DNA of 64,000 nt from positions 55,047,802 through 55,111,801 of the forward strand of contig NC_012871.2 of NCBI RefSeq assembly GCF_000003195.3. Reading direction: 5' to 3'. A program made the translations under genes and the position numbers. The stretch is from Sorghum bicolor. Lineage: Eukaryota > Streptophyta > Magnoliopsida > Poales > Poaceae. The first letter of the stretch is position 1, and each line of letters begins with the position of its first letter. Below the pieces are notes generated by a model, which did not search any database, was not told the origin of the DNA, and saw only the letters and a program-made list of their open reading frames with translations. Below, one piece after another: positions 44,626 through 57,021 of the stretch.

Positions 44626-47600
44626 ATGGCCGGCGACGATGCGTGGCCCCCCAGCAACGTGACGTGGTCCGCGCTGGACACGCGCGTGAAGGGCGGGCTC
44701 CTCCGCCCCATCACAGATGTCGGGTCACCGGAGTGGATCGTTCCTCCGGTGAGTGACACGGAGCCGAACCCGCCTCCGAGCTATGTGTTCTGCTTCCTGT
44801 CGTTCTTGGACCGGGGGTTCGGAACTCCCGCCGGCCGGCTCTTCCGGGCGATTCTCCACTACTACGGGGTGGAGCTGCACAACCTCAACCCCAACTCGGT
44901 GATGCAGGCGGCCGTCTTTGCCATGGTGTGCGAGAGGTTCCTGCCCACTGGAGCCTCTGGCTCCACCTTTTCAAGGCGGACATGTCCGCCCGCTACGAGG
45001 GAGGGGAGAAGATTCCCCTGCAGGTCGGCGGTTGCACGCTGCAGCTCCGCCAGGCGTGGTCCCAGCAGTATATCTGGAGCGCCATGCCCTCGTCGAACCG
45101 AGGGTGGCAGAGCGGATGGTTCTACCTCCGGAATGACGGCGGGCTGCTCCCGGGGTACACCGGGAAGATGGTGACGGAATGCCCCACGAAGTGGGTGTGG
45201 GGCGCCCCCGTGGAGGAGCAGAAGAAGCTTGGCCCCCTTCTTGCGGGGCTCGAGAAGCTGCGCGAGGCCAGGGTCACCGCAGCCACGGTGGCGACGGCGT
45301 TCCACAAGAGGAGTTTGCTCCTGCTGGCGCAGCAGCGGGCGTTCATGTTTGAATTGACCCGGGATGTCCCTTGGGTCGGGACAAGGATGCTGGAGACGCC
45401 GGTGTCGGCGACGGATATAGCTGCCCAGCTCTCGAAGACCACACAAACAGATCTAAAGGATTCCCGGGTGGTGCCGATGCGCCCCGAGAAGGGCTATATT
45501 TCTCTAGTAAGACATTGCTTTTGTCTTTGATTTAACTCCTGTTCCTTTTTCTTCCCTCCTTAGCCTCCGAGCTATGTGGTATGCTTCCTATCGTTCTTGG
45601 ACCGGGGGTTCGGAACTCCCACCGGCCGGCTCTTCCGGGCGATTCTCCACTACTACTGGGTGGAGCTGCACAACCTCAACCCCAACTCGGTGATGCAGGC
45701 GGCCGTCTTCGCCATGGTGTGTGAGAGGTTCCTGCCCACTGGAGCCTCTGGCTCCACCTTTTCAAGGCGGACATGTCCGCCCGCTACGAGGGAGGGGAGA
45801 AGATTCCCCTGCGGGTCGGCGGTTGCACGCTGCAACTCCGCCAGGCGTGGTCCCAGCAGTATATCTGGAGCGCCATGCCCTCGTCGAACCGGGGGTGGCA
45901 GAGCGGATGGTTCTACCTCCGGAATGACGGCGGGCTGCTCCCGGGGTACACCGGGAAGATTGTGACGGAGTGCCCCACGAAGTGGGTGTGGGGCGCCCCC
46001 GTGGAGGAGCAGAAGAAGCTTGGCCCCCTTCTTGCGGGGCTCGAGAAGCTGCGCCAGGCCAGGGTCACCGCAGCCACGGTGGCAACGGCGTTCCACAAGA
46101 GGAGTTTGCTCCTGCTGGCGCAGCAGCGGGCGTTCATGTTTGAATTGACCCGGGATGTCCCTTTGGTCGGGACAAGGATGCTGGAGACGCCGGTGTCGGT
46201 GACGGATATAGCTGCCCAGCTCTCGAAGACCACACACTCAGATCTAAAGGATTCCCGGGTGGTGCCGATGCGCCCCGAGAAGGGCTATATTTCTCTAGTA
46301 AGACATTGCTTTTGTCTTTGATTTAACTCCTGTTCCTTTTTCTTCCGTCCTTAGCCTCCGAGCTATGTGGTCTGCTTCCTATCGTTCTTGGACCGGGGGT
46401 TCGGAACTCCCACCGGCCGGCTCTTCCGGGCGATTCTCCACTACTACGGGGTGGAGCTGCACAACCTCAACCCCAACTCGGTGATGCAGGCGGCCGTCTT
46501 TGCCACGATGTGCGAGGGGTTCCTGCCCACTGGAGCCTCTGGCTCCACCTTTTCAAGGCGGACATGTCCGCCCGCTACGAGGGAGGGGAGAAGATTCCCC
46601 TGCGGGTCGGCGGTTGCACGCTGCAGCTCCGCCAGGCGCGGTCCCAGTAGTATATCTGGAGCACCATGCCCTCGTCGAACCGGGGGTGGAAGAGCGGATG
46701 GTTCTACCTCCGGAATGACGGCGGGCTGCTCCCGGGGTACACCGGGAAGATGGTGACGGAGTGCCCCGCGAAGTGGGTGTGGGGCGCCCCCGCGGAGGAG
46801 GAGAAGAAGCTTGGCCCCCTTCTTGCGGGGCTCGAGAAGCTGCGCCAGGCCAGGGTCACCGCAGCCACGGTGGCGACGGCGTTCCACAAGAGGAGTTTGT
46901 TCCTGCTGGCGCAGCAGCGGGCGTTCATGTTTGAAATGACCCGGGATGTCCCTTGGGTCGGGACAAGGATGCTGGAGACGTCGGTGTCGGCGACGGATAT
47001 AGCCGCCCAGCTCTCGAAGACCACACACTCGGATCTAAAGGATTCCCGGGTGGTGCCGATGCACCCCGAGAAGGGCTATATTTCTCTAGTAAGACATTGC
47101 TTTTGTCTTTGATTTAACTCCTGTTCCTTTTTCTTCCCTCCTTAGCCCTGATTGCTGCTTGTTTGCAGGGGATGGGGATTGTCAAGGACTCCCTTCCCCC
47201 AGTCCCAGAGGACAAGGAGCTTCGGGCCAAGAATGGGGCCCGGAACGAGGAGCAGAAGAAGGCGAAGGAAGACAAGAAGGCGAAGAGTGCGAGGAAAGCG
47301 CAGCGCCGCGAGATCTCCGCCAAGAATCACTGCGAGGCCGAGAAGGCGGGGCTCCCTCCGCCCGACTTTCCCGAGACTTTGATCTCGGAGATAGAGGGCG
47401 GGGGAGACAACACGCACTGGCACGATGAGCTCGAGGAGGAGGAAGACGACGTGATCCCCCCTGTCGGCGGGGGGATCGAGGTCCCGGAGGGGTCGAAGAC
47501 CCGAAGGGGGTCGGAGGCTCCCGAGGGGTCCCAAGCACCGGGGGGCGGACGGACCGACCCTCATATCATCGTGGACGACGAAGAGGATGGCGCCCCACTA

Positions 47601-49526
47601 GAGGGTTCTGTCCCCTCAGGTCCCTAGGTGGGGGAAAGGGCGCCGGGGGGCGGATCCGAAGTGCCCCCACAACCGGTGGCACCGGAGGGCCCGACCGAGC
47701 CCCGTCCAGTGTCCGGGGCAGATGCAGGAGGCTCGGTAGAGGCGTCGCAGGCCGAGACCACCGTCGAAGCCCCCGCGCCAACCGCTGGGGAGACGGGGGT
47801 CCATCCGACGCCCCCTGGCGCTTCGGGAGGGCCCCAGGGAGCTCCATGCTCCTAGAAGAAGGCTGCCCGCCGAGCAAGGTATGTGTAGGTTTTCTGATCT
47901 TTCTTTTGATTTTTTGTTTTTCTCTTTCTTCTAACTGGCGTTATCTCTTCATCAGCCGGAAGCACAAGGTGGCCTCGGTGGAGCTGTCTCCCCTAAAGGC
48001 CGTGAAGAGGAGGGCGCAGTCGACCGCAGCGTCGGCGAGGCCCAAGTCGCCGCCCCCTTTGAACCGTGGGGAGGGCAAGCTCCACCAGGAAGGAGAGGGG
48101 CAGGAGACGGGGACGCCAAGGCTGCAAGAGCCAGAGGAGACTGTCCTGGCCCCCGGGGCTATTCCCCCTTCAGGGGATGCCGATCTAGGGGCCTGGCTCG
48201 GCCCGTGCAGACCGAGGAGGGCCGGGCCATCGTGGCACTTGGCGCGGCGTCTCTTGAAGGTCCCCATAGGAAGGATCCTGCCCGACCCGAGGCTCCCGCA
48301 GCAGGAGGAGGAGGCGACGCATCGTAGGGCAAGAGCCCCGTGGTCTGGCCCGACCTTGATGACGCGGAGGGAAGGGCCAGATTTGTTCTGGATGATCCGT
48401 CGGAGGCTTACCTCTGGCAGGGTCTCAATGCATGCGGTCGTGCCAGCGTCGAGGCCGTCAACCGGGCGTCTGAGCTCGTGAGCTGAGACATGTATAAGAT
48501 GGCCCAGGTGAGGCTTCCTTCCCCGTCATGAGGTGTTTTTTTTTGCTTTGTAGTACCGACTCCCCGTGCAATTTCCGACCTTGCAGGCGCTCAAGGCAAC
48601 ATCCTTTTAGAAATCAGTTTTCCTCCGCAGGGAACGGGAAGCCTGGGCGGCCTGCGAAGATGAGAAGGCTACCAGGGAGGCAGCTGAGGGAGAACTCGCG
48701 AAGTAATGCGAGATCTCTACCGAGCTTCGGCGGAAATGCTCAGCCCTCGTGATCGAGGCTCGGGAAGCCAGGGAAAAGGTCGCCCCTCTAGAGAAGAGGG
48801 TCAACGATCTTGCCTCGGAATCCCAAGAGCAGAGGGCCGCTGCCGAGAGGTATAGGGGCGAGGTTACTCGGTTGGAAGTTTTGCTCGCCGAGAAAGACCT
48901 TGCCCTTAACTAGGCTCAGGCTGACCTCTCTCCTGCTCAGAGCGAGGTGGTCCGTTGGCATCGGAGCTCAGCGGAGAATGAGAAGCGAGCCGAGGGTGAG
49001 GACTGAATCTTTTACCTTAGCTCTTTTTATATTTGGATTGGTTTTCCTGACTTTGGTCTTTTTGTTCTGTTTTTCAACAGAGCTGGAGAAGAAGATGGCT
49101 GAGGCAGCCTCTGCCGTCGACGCCTTGCAAAAGTCCCTCGACGCTGAGGTCGCGGACCGCTCTACTCTGGAGGCCGTGGTCGCCTTGGCGTGCGAGGGGC
49201 TCAGGGTATCGGCGGGCGAGTCGGGGTCGTCACTGTAGAGTCGGATCGAGGCTCTCTATTCTCGGGCCGGGGAGAGGATGAGGGAGGCACTCCACGCCGG
49301 GGTGAAGAAGGCCCTGGCGGTGGTGAGCTCTCACTACGTCGGCATCGATTTGCCGGCGGTTAGTGAGGGCTACGTCCTACCTGATGACGAGGCAGAGGCC
49401 CAGGAGGAGCTGTAGAAGCTTGGAGATGCCGCGGACGCCCCGGGAGATGCCCTGGCCGCCTTCTTCGATGCTGAGGTGGAGCTTCTCTCCCTCGGCGCGC
49501 AGGGACCTGGGCAATCAGGGCAATAA
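44626..49526 (+). pseudogene. Element A antisense gene with a triplicated exon
   Basis: Counterpart of B's antisense gene. Exon 1 runs from ATG 44626 to 45506; extra copies of its 3' part lie at 45564-46297 and 46355-47088. Downstream exons are 47169-47878, 47956-48507, 48587-48995 and 49081-49526, with GT/AG borders matching B. Exon 1 carries the same PF04195-like region (FLSFLDRGFGTPAGRL; LHNLNPNSVMQAAVF). A 10-bp loss near 44940, between GGTTCCTG repeats still present in B, shifts the frame in all three copies. Further stops are at 46648 (third copy), 47625, and before KKAARRAR near 47852. The C-terminal exons look coiled coil (ELEKKMAEAASAVDALQKSL). The copy cannot make the full protein; the family's function is unknown. 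Confidence 0.75.
44773..47145 (+). repeat. 791-bp tandem triplication of exon plus intron
   Basis: Units are 44773-45563, 45564-46354 and 46355-47145, each exactly 791 bp. Each has the 3' part of exon 1 from CCTCCGAGCTATGTG, a donor (CTCTA|GTAAGA) and intron sequence to CCTTAG. Units 1 and 2 differ at about 18-19 positions by hand count (about 2.3 %). B has a single copy, so the expansion is specific to A or its line. Confidence 0.92.
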
Positions 49527-50126
49527 GGCCCTTGTAGTTACTTTTTTCTTTTTGTGAACATCAAAGGCCGGTGGGCCTTGTTTTCTGTATAAAACATTGA
49601 TGTCGAGAATGTTTATATGTTTTTTTCTTTTAAGATTTCCTTTGTGTCCTTTGTTATCTTTTTCCCTGTGCCGACCCGACCTCGGCAGTGCGGGGTTGGG
49701 TGAGCCTCTTAGGGTCTGTGCTAGTCAGAGCGTCCTGAGCCTAAGTACTTTTCCTTTTCCTTAGTAATTTTTCAAAGTCCGGATCCGTCCCCCGATCCTA
49801 GGGGTGAGTAGAGGTCGTCCTTGCCCGTGGGCGCGGATCTTTCCTCGAGCTCACGCCTTTCTAAGATTTGGGGGATGGATCTGTGGTCTCTTAAATTCTT
49901 CTAGGAAATGAAAGGAAGACCTTGGGTCAGGATATTTTGACTTGCGCAAAAAAAAGGAAAAAAGATTCGGAGTTGCCACACGGGGTTCCCCCCGTGTAGC
50001 CCCCGAGGGAGGCTCGGACTCTGCGAGGCAGATCCGAGGTTTACTCTCTAAAAAGAAACGACCATATAATTTGAACTTTCATTTATTCTTTCGAGATGAT
50101 GAACAACTGAATATCTTTACAAAATT
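49527..50126. other. Convergent spacer between A integrase and A antisense gene
   Basis: Non-coding; corresponds in reverse to B's 23865-24455. Confidence 0.6.
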
Positions 50127-53100
50127 CTAAGGGTAGAAGCAACGTAGCTGTTCTATGTTCCACGCGTTCTTGAAGACCTCCCCTGCTTCGTTGGCGAGCT
50201 TGTAAGTGCCGGGTCGTAGGACTTCGGCGATGACAAAAGGTCCTTCCTAGGGGTGCGTGAACTTGTGACGACCCTTGTTGCTCTGCCTGAGCCTCAACAC
50301 CAAGTCACCGACTGGAAAGGCTCGGCCTCGGACTCGTCGCGCGTGGTATCGGTGGAGGGCCTGCTGGTACTTGGTGGAGTGTAGAAGGGCTACATCTCTG
50401 GCTTCATCCAGCTAGTCCAGCGCGTCCTCTTGGAACGTCTTGCAGCTGTGTTCATTGTAGGCTTGTACCCTTGGAGACCCGTACTCGAGATCTGTGGGGA
50501 GGACGGCTTCCGACCCATAAACCATGAAGAACGGGGTGAAGCCTGTGGCTCGGCTTCGAGAAGTCCTTAGACTCCATATCACAGCCGGTAACTCCTTGAG
50601 CCACCTTTTTCCAAACTTGTCCAACCGGTTGAAGATTTTGGGCTTCAGACCATAGAGGATCATGCCATTGGCACGTTCCACCTGACCATTGGTCTTTGGG
50701 TGAGCGACTGCTGCCCAGTCCACACGTTTGTGGTGCCTGTCGCAGAATTCCAGGAATTTCCGCCCGGTAAACTGTGTGCCATTATCAGTGATTATAGAGT
50801 TGGGCACTCCAAATCGGTGGATGATATCCGTGAATAACAGCACCGCTTGTTCGGCTTTGATCCTTGTGATGGGTCGGACCTCAATCCACTTGGAGAACTT
50901 GTCGATTGCGACAAGCAAGTGGGTGAAGCCCCCGGGCGCCTTTTGCAGAGGCCCGACGAGGTCGAGGCCCCAGACAGCAAAGGGCCAGGTGATGGGGATC
51001 GTCTACAGAGCCTGAGCGGGGAGATGAATCTGTCGAGCGTAGAACTAGCATCCCTCATAGGTCCGCACGATCTCCGTGGCATCGGCCACGGCGGTGGGCC
51101 AGTAGAAGCCTTGTCAGAAGGCGTTTCCTACTAGAGTCCGAGGCGCGGCGTGGTGGCCACAAGCCCCCGAGTGTATGTCCTCCAGAAGCTTGATTCCCTC
51201 CTGACGGGGGATGCAGCGCATAAGAATGCCCGAGGGGCTGCGCTTGTACATCTCTCAGTCGAGGAGGAGAAAAGACTTGGTGCAGCGAGCCACAAGTCGT
51301 GCCTCAGCCTGGTCTGAGGGCAAGGTGTCGTTGACGAGGCGTTGCAGCAAGGGATAGCGCCAATCTGGCGAGTCGTCTGGTGCAGGGCGCTCGGACTCGA
51401 TGTCCATGGCCTCCTGCTCATGAACCATGGAGACCTCGGGATCGGGGCCTGAGTCACTTGGGGGTTGATCCGACCCTCCGTCGTCTTTGTAGTCGATGGA
51501 AGGATTGTAGAGGTCGCTAACGAAGACATCCGGGGGGACCGTGGCCCGTTCGGATGCCATTTTGGCGAGCGCATCGGCGGCCTCATTGTATTTTCTTAAC
51601 ACGTGATTAAGCTCGAGGCCGTCGAACTTTTCCTCCAGGCACCGGACTGCTTTGCAGAATGCGTCCATCTTGGGATCATGGCAGCTGGACTCTTTCATGA
51701 CTTGGTCAATGATGAGTCTGGAGTCGCCTCGGACATCAAGCCGCTTGATCCTAAGCTCGATCGCGATATGGAGACCGTTAACAAGGGCCTCATACTCCGC
51801 CGCGTTGTTTGAAGCGGGGAAGTGGAGTCGGATTGCATATCGCATCCTTACCTCGAGGGGCGAGATGAAAACGAGGCCTGCGCCAGCCCCGGTCTTCAAC
51901 AGGGACCCGTCGAAGTACAAGATCCAGCACTCGTGCTAGATCTGGGGTGGAGGGAGTTGGGTTCCCGTCCACTCAACTACGAAATCCGCCAGAACATGGG
52001 ATTTTATAGCTTTCCGAGGCTCATAGATGATCCCATCTCTCATAAGCTCTATAGCCCACTTAGCAATTCTACCATTAGCCTCTCGGTTTTGAATCACCTC
52101 TCCCAGGGGGAAAGATGATACTACCGAGACTAGGTGAGACTCAAAGTAATGGTGGAGTTTGCGTCGGGCTAAGACTACCGCGTAGAGTAGTTTTTGAATT
52201 TGGGGGTACCAGGTCTTTGTGTCGGATAGTACCTCACTGACGAAGTACATCGGTCTTTGGACCGGTAGGGCGTGCCCTTCTTCCTTCCTATCGACCACGA
52301 TAGCTGCGCTGGCTACTTGATCGGTGGCTGCGACATAGAGGAGTAATGGTTCCCCCTCGGCGGGCGGTACCAAAATGGGAGGGTTTGTGAGCAAAGCCTT
52401 GAGCTTGTCAAGGGCTTCCTGGGCCTTGGGGGTCCAGGAAAAGTGCTCAGATTTGCTAAGTAACCCATACAGAGGTAGTCCTTTTTCTCCGAGGCGCAAG
52501 ATGAAACGACTGAGGGAAGCTAGGCATCCCATAACCCTCTGTACTCCCTTTAGGTTACAGATTGGGCCCATGTTTCCGATGGCCGAGACCTTTTCAGGGT
52601 TGGCCTCAATCCCTCGCTTAGACACAATGAACCTAAGGAGCATGCCTCGGGGGACCCCAAAAACACATTTTTCAGGGTTCAGTCTGATCCCTTTTGCCCT
52701 GAGGCATCGAAATGTTTCATCCAGGTCGGCCACAAGACCGCTTGCCTTCCTGGATTTGACAACGATGTTGTCTACGTAAGCCTCTACCGTTTTGCCTATG
52801 AGGTTCCCAAAGACCTGGAGCATACATCGCTGGTATGTAGCCCCTGCGTTCTTAAGGCCGAAAGGCATGGTTACGTAGCAAAACATTCCGAAAGGGGTGA
52901 TGAAATAAGTCGCGAGCTGGTCGGACTCTTTCATCTTGATTTGGTGGTAACCAGAATAAGCATCAAGAAAATATAAAATTTCACATCCCGTGGTAGAGTC
53001 AACTATCTGATCGATACGAGGTAACGGAAAGGGATTCTTAGGACATGCTTTATTTAAACTAGTATAGTCTACACACATCCTCCACTTCCCATTTTTCTTT

Positions 53101-56100
53101 TTGACTAATACAGGGTTAGCTAACCACTCGAGATGAAATACCTCCTTGATGAATCCGGCTGCCAGCAACTTGTGGATCTCCTCCCCGATGGCCCGGCGCT
53201 TTTCCTCGTCGAATCGGCGCAGGCGCTGCTTCACATGCTTGGAGCCGGCTCGGATGTCCAAGGAGTGCTCGGCAACTTCCCTCGGTATGCCAGGCATTTC
53301 GAGGGACTCCACGCAAATACGTCGGCGTTTGCGCGGAGAAAGTCGACGAGCACTGCTTCCAATTTAGGGTCGAGGCTCGAGCTGATCATCAATGCCTTGC
53401 CTTTAGAGGTCCTGGGGGTCGAGGAAGACGAGCTTGGTTTCCTCCGATGGCTCGAAGCTCCCAGCGTGATGCTTGGGGTCGGGGATGTCCTAGTCGCCGT
53501 CGTCGAGACTGGTCAGGATAGACAGAGACTCAGCCAGAGCCTCAGCCTGCTCGATGCACTCGACGTCGCACTGGTAGGCGTGCTGGCTCGTCGTGCTGAC
53601 GGTGATGATGCCGTTTGGTCCCGACATCTTGAGCTTGAGGTAGGTATAGTTGGGGACGGCCATGAACTTGGCGTAGCATGGTCGTCCCAAGATTGCGTGG
53701 TAGGTCCCTGGGAACCCGACCACGTCGAAGGTGAGGACCTCCCGTCTGAAGTTGTCGGGGGTCCCAAAGCAGACAGGGAGATCGATCTGCCCGAGGGGAT
53801 GGGCGCGATGTCCCAGCACCACGACGTGGAAAGGTGATGCATCATTCCTTAGCCGAGACTTGCTGATCCCCATGAGGGCCAGAGTCTCGGCGTAAAGAAT
53901 GTTGAGGCCGCTGTCTCCATCCATCAACACCTTGGTGAGAGGTGTCTCGGCGATGATGGGGTCGACGATCAGTGGATAACTCCCGGGGTTCGGGATCTGA
54001 TCCGGGTGATCCTGCCGATCAAGCGTGATCGCGCTCTCGGACCACTTAAGGTACGAGGGAGCGGCTGTGCTGACCGCGCAAACTTCTCAGAGTTCGCGCT
54101 TCCTTTGACTCACGGTGAGGCGAGCGGCACGTCCCCCAAAGATCAAGAGGCAGTTCTTGACCTTAGGGAAGCCTTCTCCCTGGGGGTCGTCATCTTTGGG
54201 GGCTCTTCAGTGCCCTCCTTGACTATGATGTCGGTGTAGTACCGATGCAGGACAGTGCACTCCTTGAGGGTGTGCTTGGTTGGTCCTCTGTGATAGGGGC
54301 ATGGCTTCTTCAACATCTCGTCAAAGAGGCCGGGGCCAGCAGGAGCCCGCTTAGGGTTCTTGCGATCTGCCGCGGTGACCAGGTTGTCATCCGACCGACC
54401 CTGCTTCCTCTTGCGACCCTTCTTCTTCTTCTTGGGGTCGCATGAGCCCGAGGCTTTGGTGGTCTCGGCCTTTTGTTTCCTCTTGGCAGCACCATCGGAG
54501 AAGATTGCACCAACTGCCTCTTCCCCTGAGGCAAAGTTGGTGGCGATGTCGAGCAGCTGGCTGGTGCTCGTGGGGGTCTTGCGACCGAGCTCGTGTACCA
54601 ACTCCTTGCGGGTGGTACCGGCAATGAAGGCTCCGATGACTTCGGAGTCTGTGATGTTGGGGAGCTCAGTGCACTGCTTGGAGAATCGCCTGATGAAGTC
54701 TCGGAGGGACTCATCGGGCTTCTGCCGGCAGCTCCTGAGGTCCCAGGAGTTCCCAGGGCGCACGTATGTGCCCTGAAAATTCCCGACAAAGATCTTGACT
54801 AGGTCGGCCCAGTCATGGATCATGCGCTTAGGGAGATGCTCGAGCCACGCTCTGGCCGAATCAGCCGGGTGGAGTGGCAAGTTACAGATGATGAGCAGAT
54901 CACCTTCCGCTCCGCTTAACTGGCATGCTAAGCGGTAGTCCGCTAGCCACAGCTTAGGGTTGGTTTCCCCTGAGTACTTGGTGAGGTTAGCAGGCTGTCG
55001 GATTCGTGCCGGGAACTTGGCCCTGCGAATGGCCTCACCGAAGACGCGGGGACCCGGAGGCTCCGGCGACGTGCTACGGTCGTGGTCGGGGTCGTACCTC
55101 CCGCCTCGGCGCGGTCGGTAGCGTCGAGAGTCTGCCTCGTCGCTCTCACGCCGTCTGGCATCGAGGGTGGCTCGGGCGTCCACGTTGGTCCCGACACGTT
55201 CATGGACAGATGGGGCCTTGTTGCTCCCTTGCGGATTAGGGGGCGGCGGACCCTGCACCGTTGGTTCCTTGTTAGGAGGGGGTCGATCCCCTTGGCGTCT
55301 CCTACCGTGGGACTGTGATGCAGAACTCTCTGTGTTCTGCACCACAGCTTGCTCCAGGAGACCGCGTAGCCCCTGGCGCACCCTTCTTCCCTCAGGAGCC
55401 GACGACTCGGGCATCACTCTGAGGAGGAGTGCGGCAGCCATCACATTCTGGCTGGCCGTGCTGAAGACTTGGGGATTATCTCCCCCTTTGTCCTCGATGA
55501 TGCGACAGTTAACATCCCGGATGCGGCGTCTAGCCTCGCCTCCGTCCCCTCGGGCGGACTGGTCTTGGACCAGGGTCTCGTGGTGTTGGCGGAGGCGTAC
55601 GCGCTCTTCTTCGAGCCTAGCCTCCAGCTCATTGAGCTGCTCGAGGTCAGGGCGCCGTCCTTCGGGGGCTGAGGTGGCCCCGCGTGCTCCAGGATGGATC
55701 CCGGGAGTCGTGTTGGGTGGAGTGACGTTCCCGTGCCCAGAGGGCCCTGCACCCCCTTGAGCGTTGGGGGGCGCTCCTCCGACCTCGAGGTTAAAACACT
55801 CTCGTGACGGGTCGTAGCTACCGTCGTCGGAGTCGGAGTAGCCGAGGCAGTAGTTGCTAGCCTCCAGGAAGTGCATGAAAGTTTCCGGGTCGCCACACCC
55901 GGAAAAATCAGTACCAGCCCACTCATCGTCTCCTGAGGTAGGATCTTCAGGGTACGACGAAACAGGCGGTGTGGCAATAAGGTCCAGGGTAGACCTCAGG
56001 TGGTGCCCTGGGAGATCCGCGTACGCACTTAATGAAGTGCTCACGGAAGAGGCGTAAGTGGCGGTTGCGTTCCTGAGTCCAAAAGGGAGTTCGGGAGGCG

Positions 56101-56584
56101 CCGCGGTCTTTCCTCCATCCGTGGGTGGAGGACGACGAGAAGTCGAGGCCCCCTAGTCCCTCTTCTGAGGAGGGGGTGGGAGCCGTGCTTTGCCCTTTGA
56201 CTAGGGCGGAACAGGAGGTCGAGAAGCCCCCCTGCCAGTCCGTGGAGCAGAGCTTGATGCCCCACGAGCCCTCCCTCTGGCGCCTGCCGAGCCGGAAGAA
56301 CGGGCGATCTGGTGAGGCATATGTGGGGGGAGGGCCGGATGGGCCCTTGCCTCGGCGGTTGGGTCAGAGAACCTAGACTTCTGACGCCCCCGCCGGGCAC
56401 CCCCTACATGGTGCCCCGAGCACCTCCCGCGCACTGGCTGCGGTGGGATCGGCTCGGGGTGCGGCTCGGTGTCACCACATGGTGGGAGGTGGACCATGTC
56501 ATAGCCGAAGCCAAGCGACACGAACTCCAAACTCCCAAACATCATGATGGTACCGAGACGAAGTGGGTGGAATCCGTCTGCCAT
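50127..56584 (-). pseudogene. Element A gag-protease-RT-RNaseH-integrase, broken
   Basis: Read on the minus strand from MADGFHP (56584) to the integrase end at 50127-50129. Long surviving pieces: gag at 56044-54143, protease near 53930-53490, RT and first RNase H at 53312-51936, second RNase H at 51920-51255, integrase core at 50918-50412. Family motifs match B. Damage includes a stop at 56201, a frameshift near 54190, a stop between the first RNase H and YFDGS near 51936, and TAG in place of the tryptophan of the integrase WEGP motif near 50250. The protease site reads DGDSG instead of DGGSG, and the RT catalytic box reads YVDN instead of YVDD (52767-52778), so even the open pieces are probably inactive. 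Confidence 0.88.
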
Positions 56585-56629
56585 CCGGGCTTTCCCCAAT
56601 AGGGAAAAGGGGAATACAACGCAAAAGGC

Positions 56630-56648
56630 CCCCTACCTGGCGCGCCAA
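56630..56648 (-). promoter_or_regulatory. Primer-binding site of element A
   Basis: Complement of CCCCTACCTGGCGCGCCAA, next to the LTR at 56650. Same as in B. Confidence 0.7.
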
Positions 56649-56649
56649 C

Positions 56650-57021
56650 TGTCAGCGTCTAGACTCGTCGTCTAGACACAAACGAGTATGAGTATGCGTG
56701 CCTCCCTAACCCGGATGGTGATGCAAGTGGAACACAGAGAGTTTATACTGGTTTGGGCTAAGGATGCCCTACGTCCAGTGTGCAATCGGGGGTCTGTATT
56801 GCCTTGCACCCAAAGGTGCTTGTAGTAGGGGTGTACAAGCAGGTTGCGAGAGAGGGCTAAGTCCCAAGTCTCGGCTTTGTGAGATGGACATAGCGCTAGT
56901 TGCTACTCTGTGTGAGAACTCGCTTGGAGTTGTGGTGTGCTGATTGCCTTGGTTGTGTGGATTGTGTCATGTGTTGGATGTGAGCTCTGGCTCCCCTTTT
57001 ATAGTCTCAAGGGGACACAGG
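56650..57021 (-). repeat. Element A right (5') LTR, cut by element C
   Basis: TGTCAGCGTCTAGAC onward matches the left A LTR for about 370 bp with about 13 differences, then stops at the start of C's LTR. The rest should lie beyond the window's right edge. The minus-strand TATA (complement of CTTTTATAG near 56996-57004) is retained. Confidence 0.88.

Larger units (their letters stand above)
16189..57021 (-). mobile_element. Gypsy (Tat-type) element A, oldest member of the nest, interrupted three times
   Basis: On the minus strand the order is 5' LTR (56650 to beyond 57021), primer site, gag, protease, RT, RNase H, second RNase H, integrase, antisense gene, 3' LTR (30947 back to 16189). Element B splits the left LTR at 16368, E interrupts the internal region at 31878, and C splits the right LTR at 57021. 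Subtracting E gives about 13.3 kb of internal sequence. Removing two extra copies of the 791-bp repeat leaves about 11.75 kb, close to B's 11.66 kb. Where both A LTRs can be compared (about 370 bp) I count about 13 differences. Confidence 0.9.
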
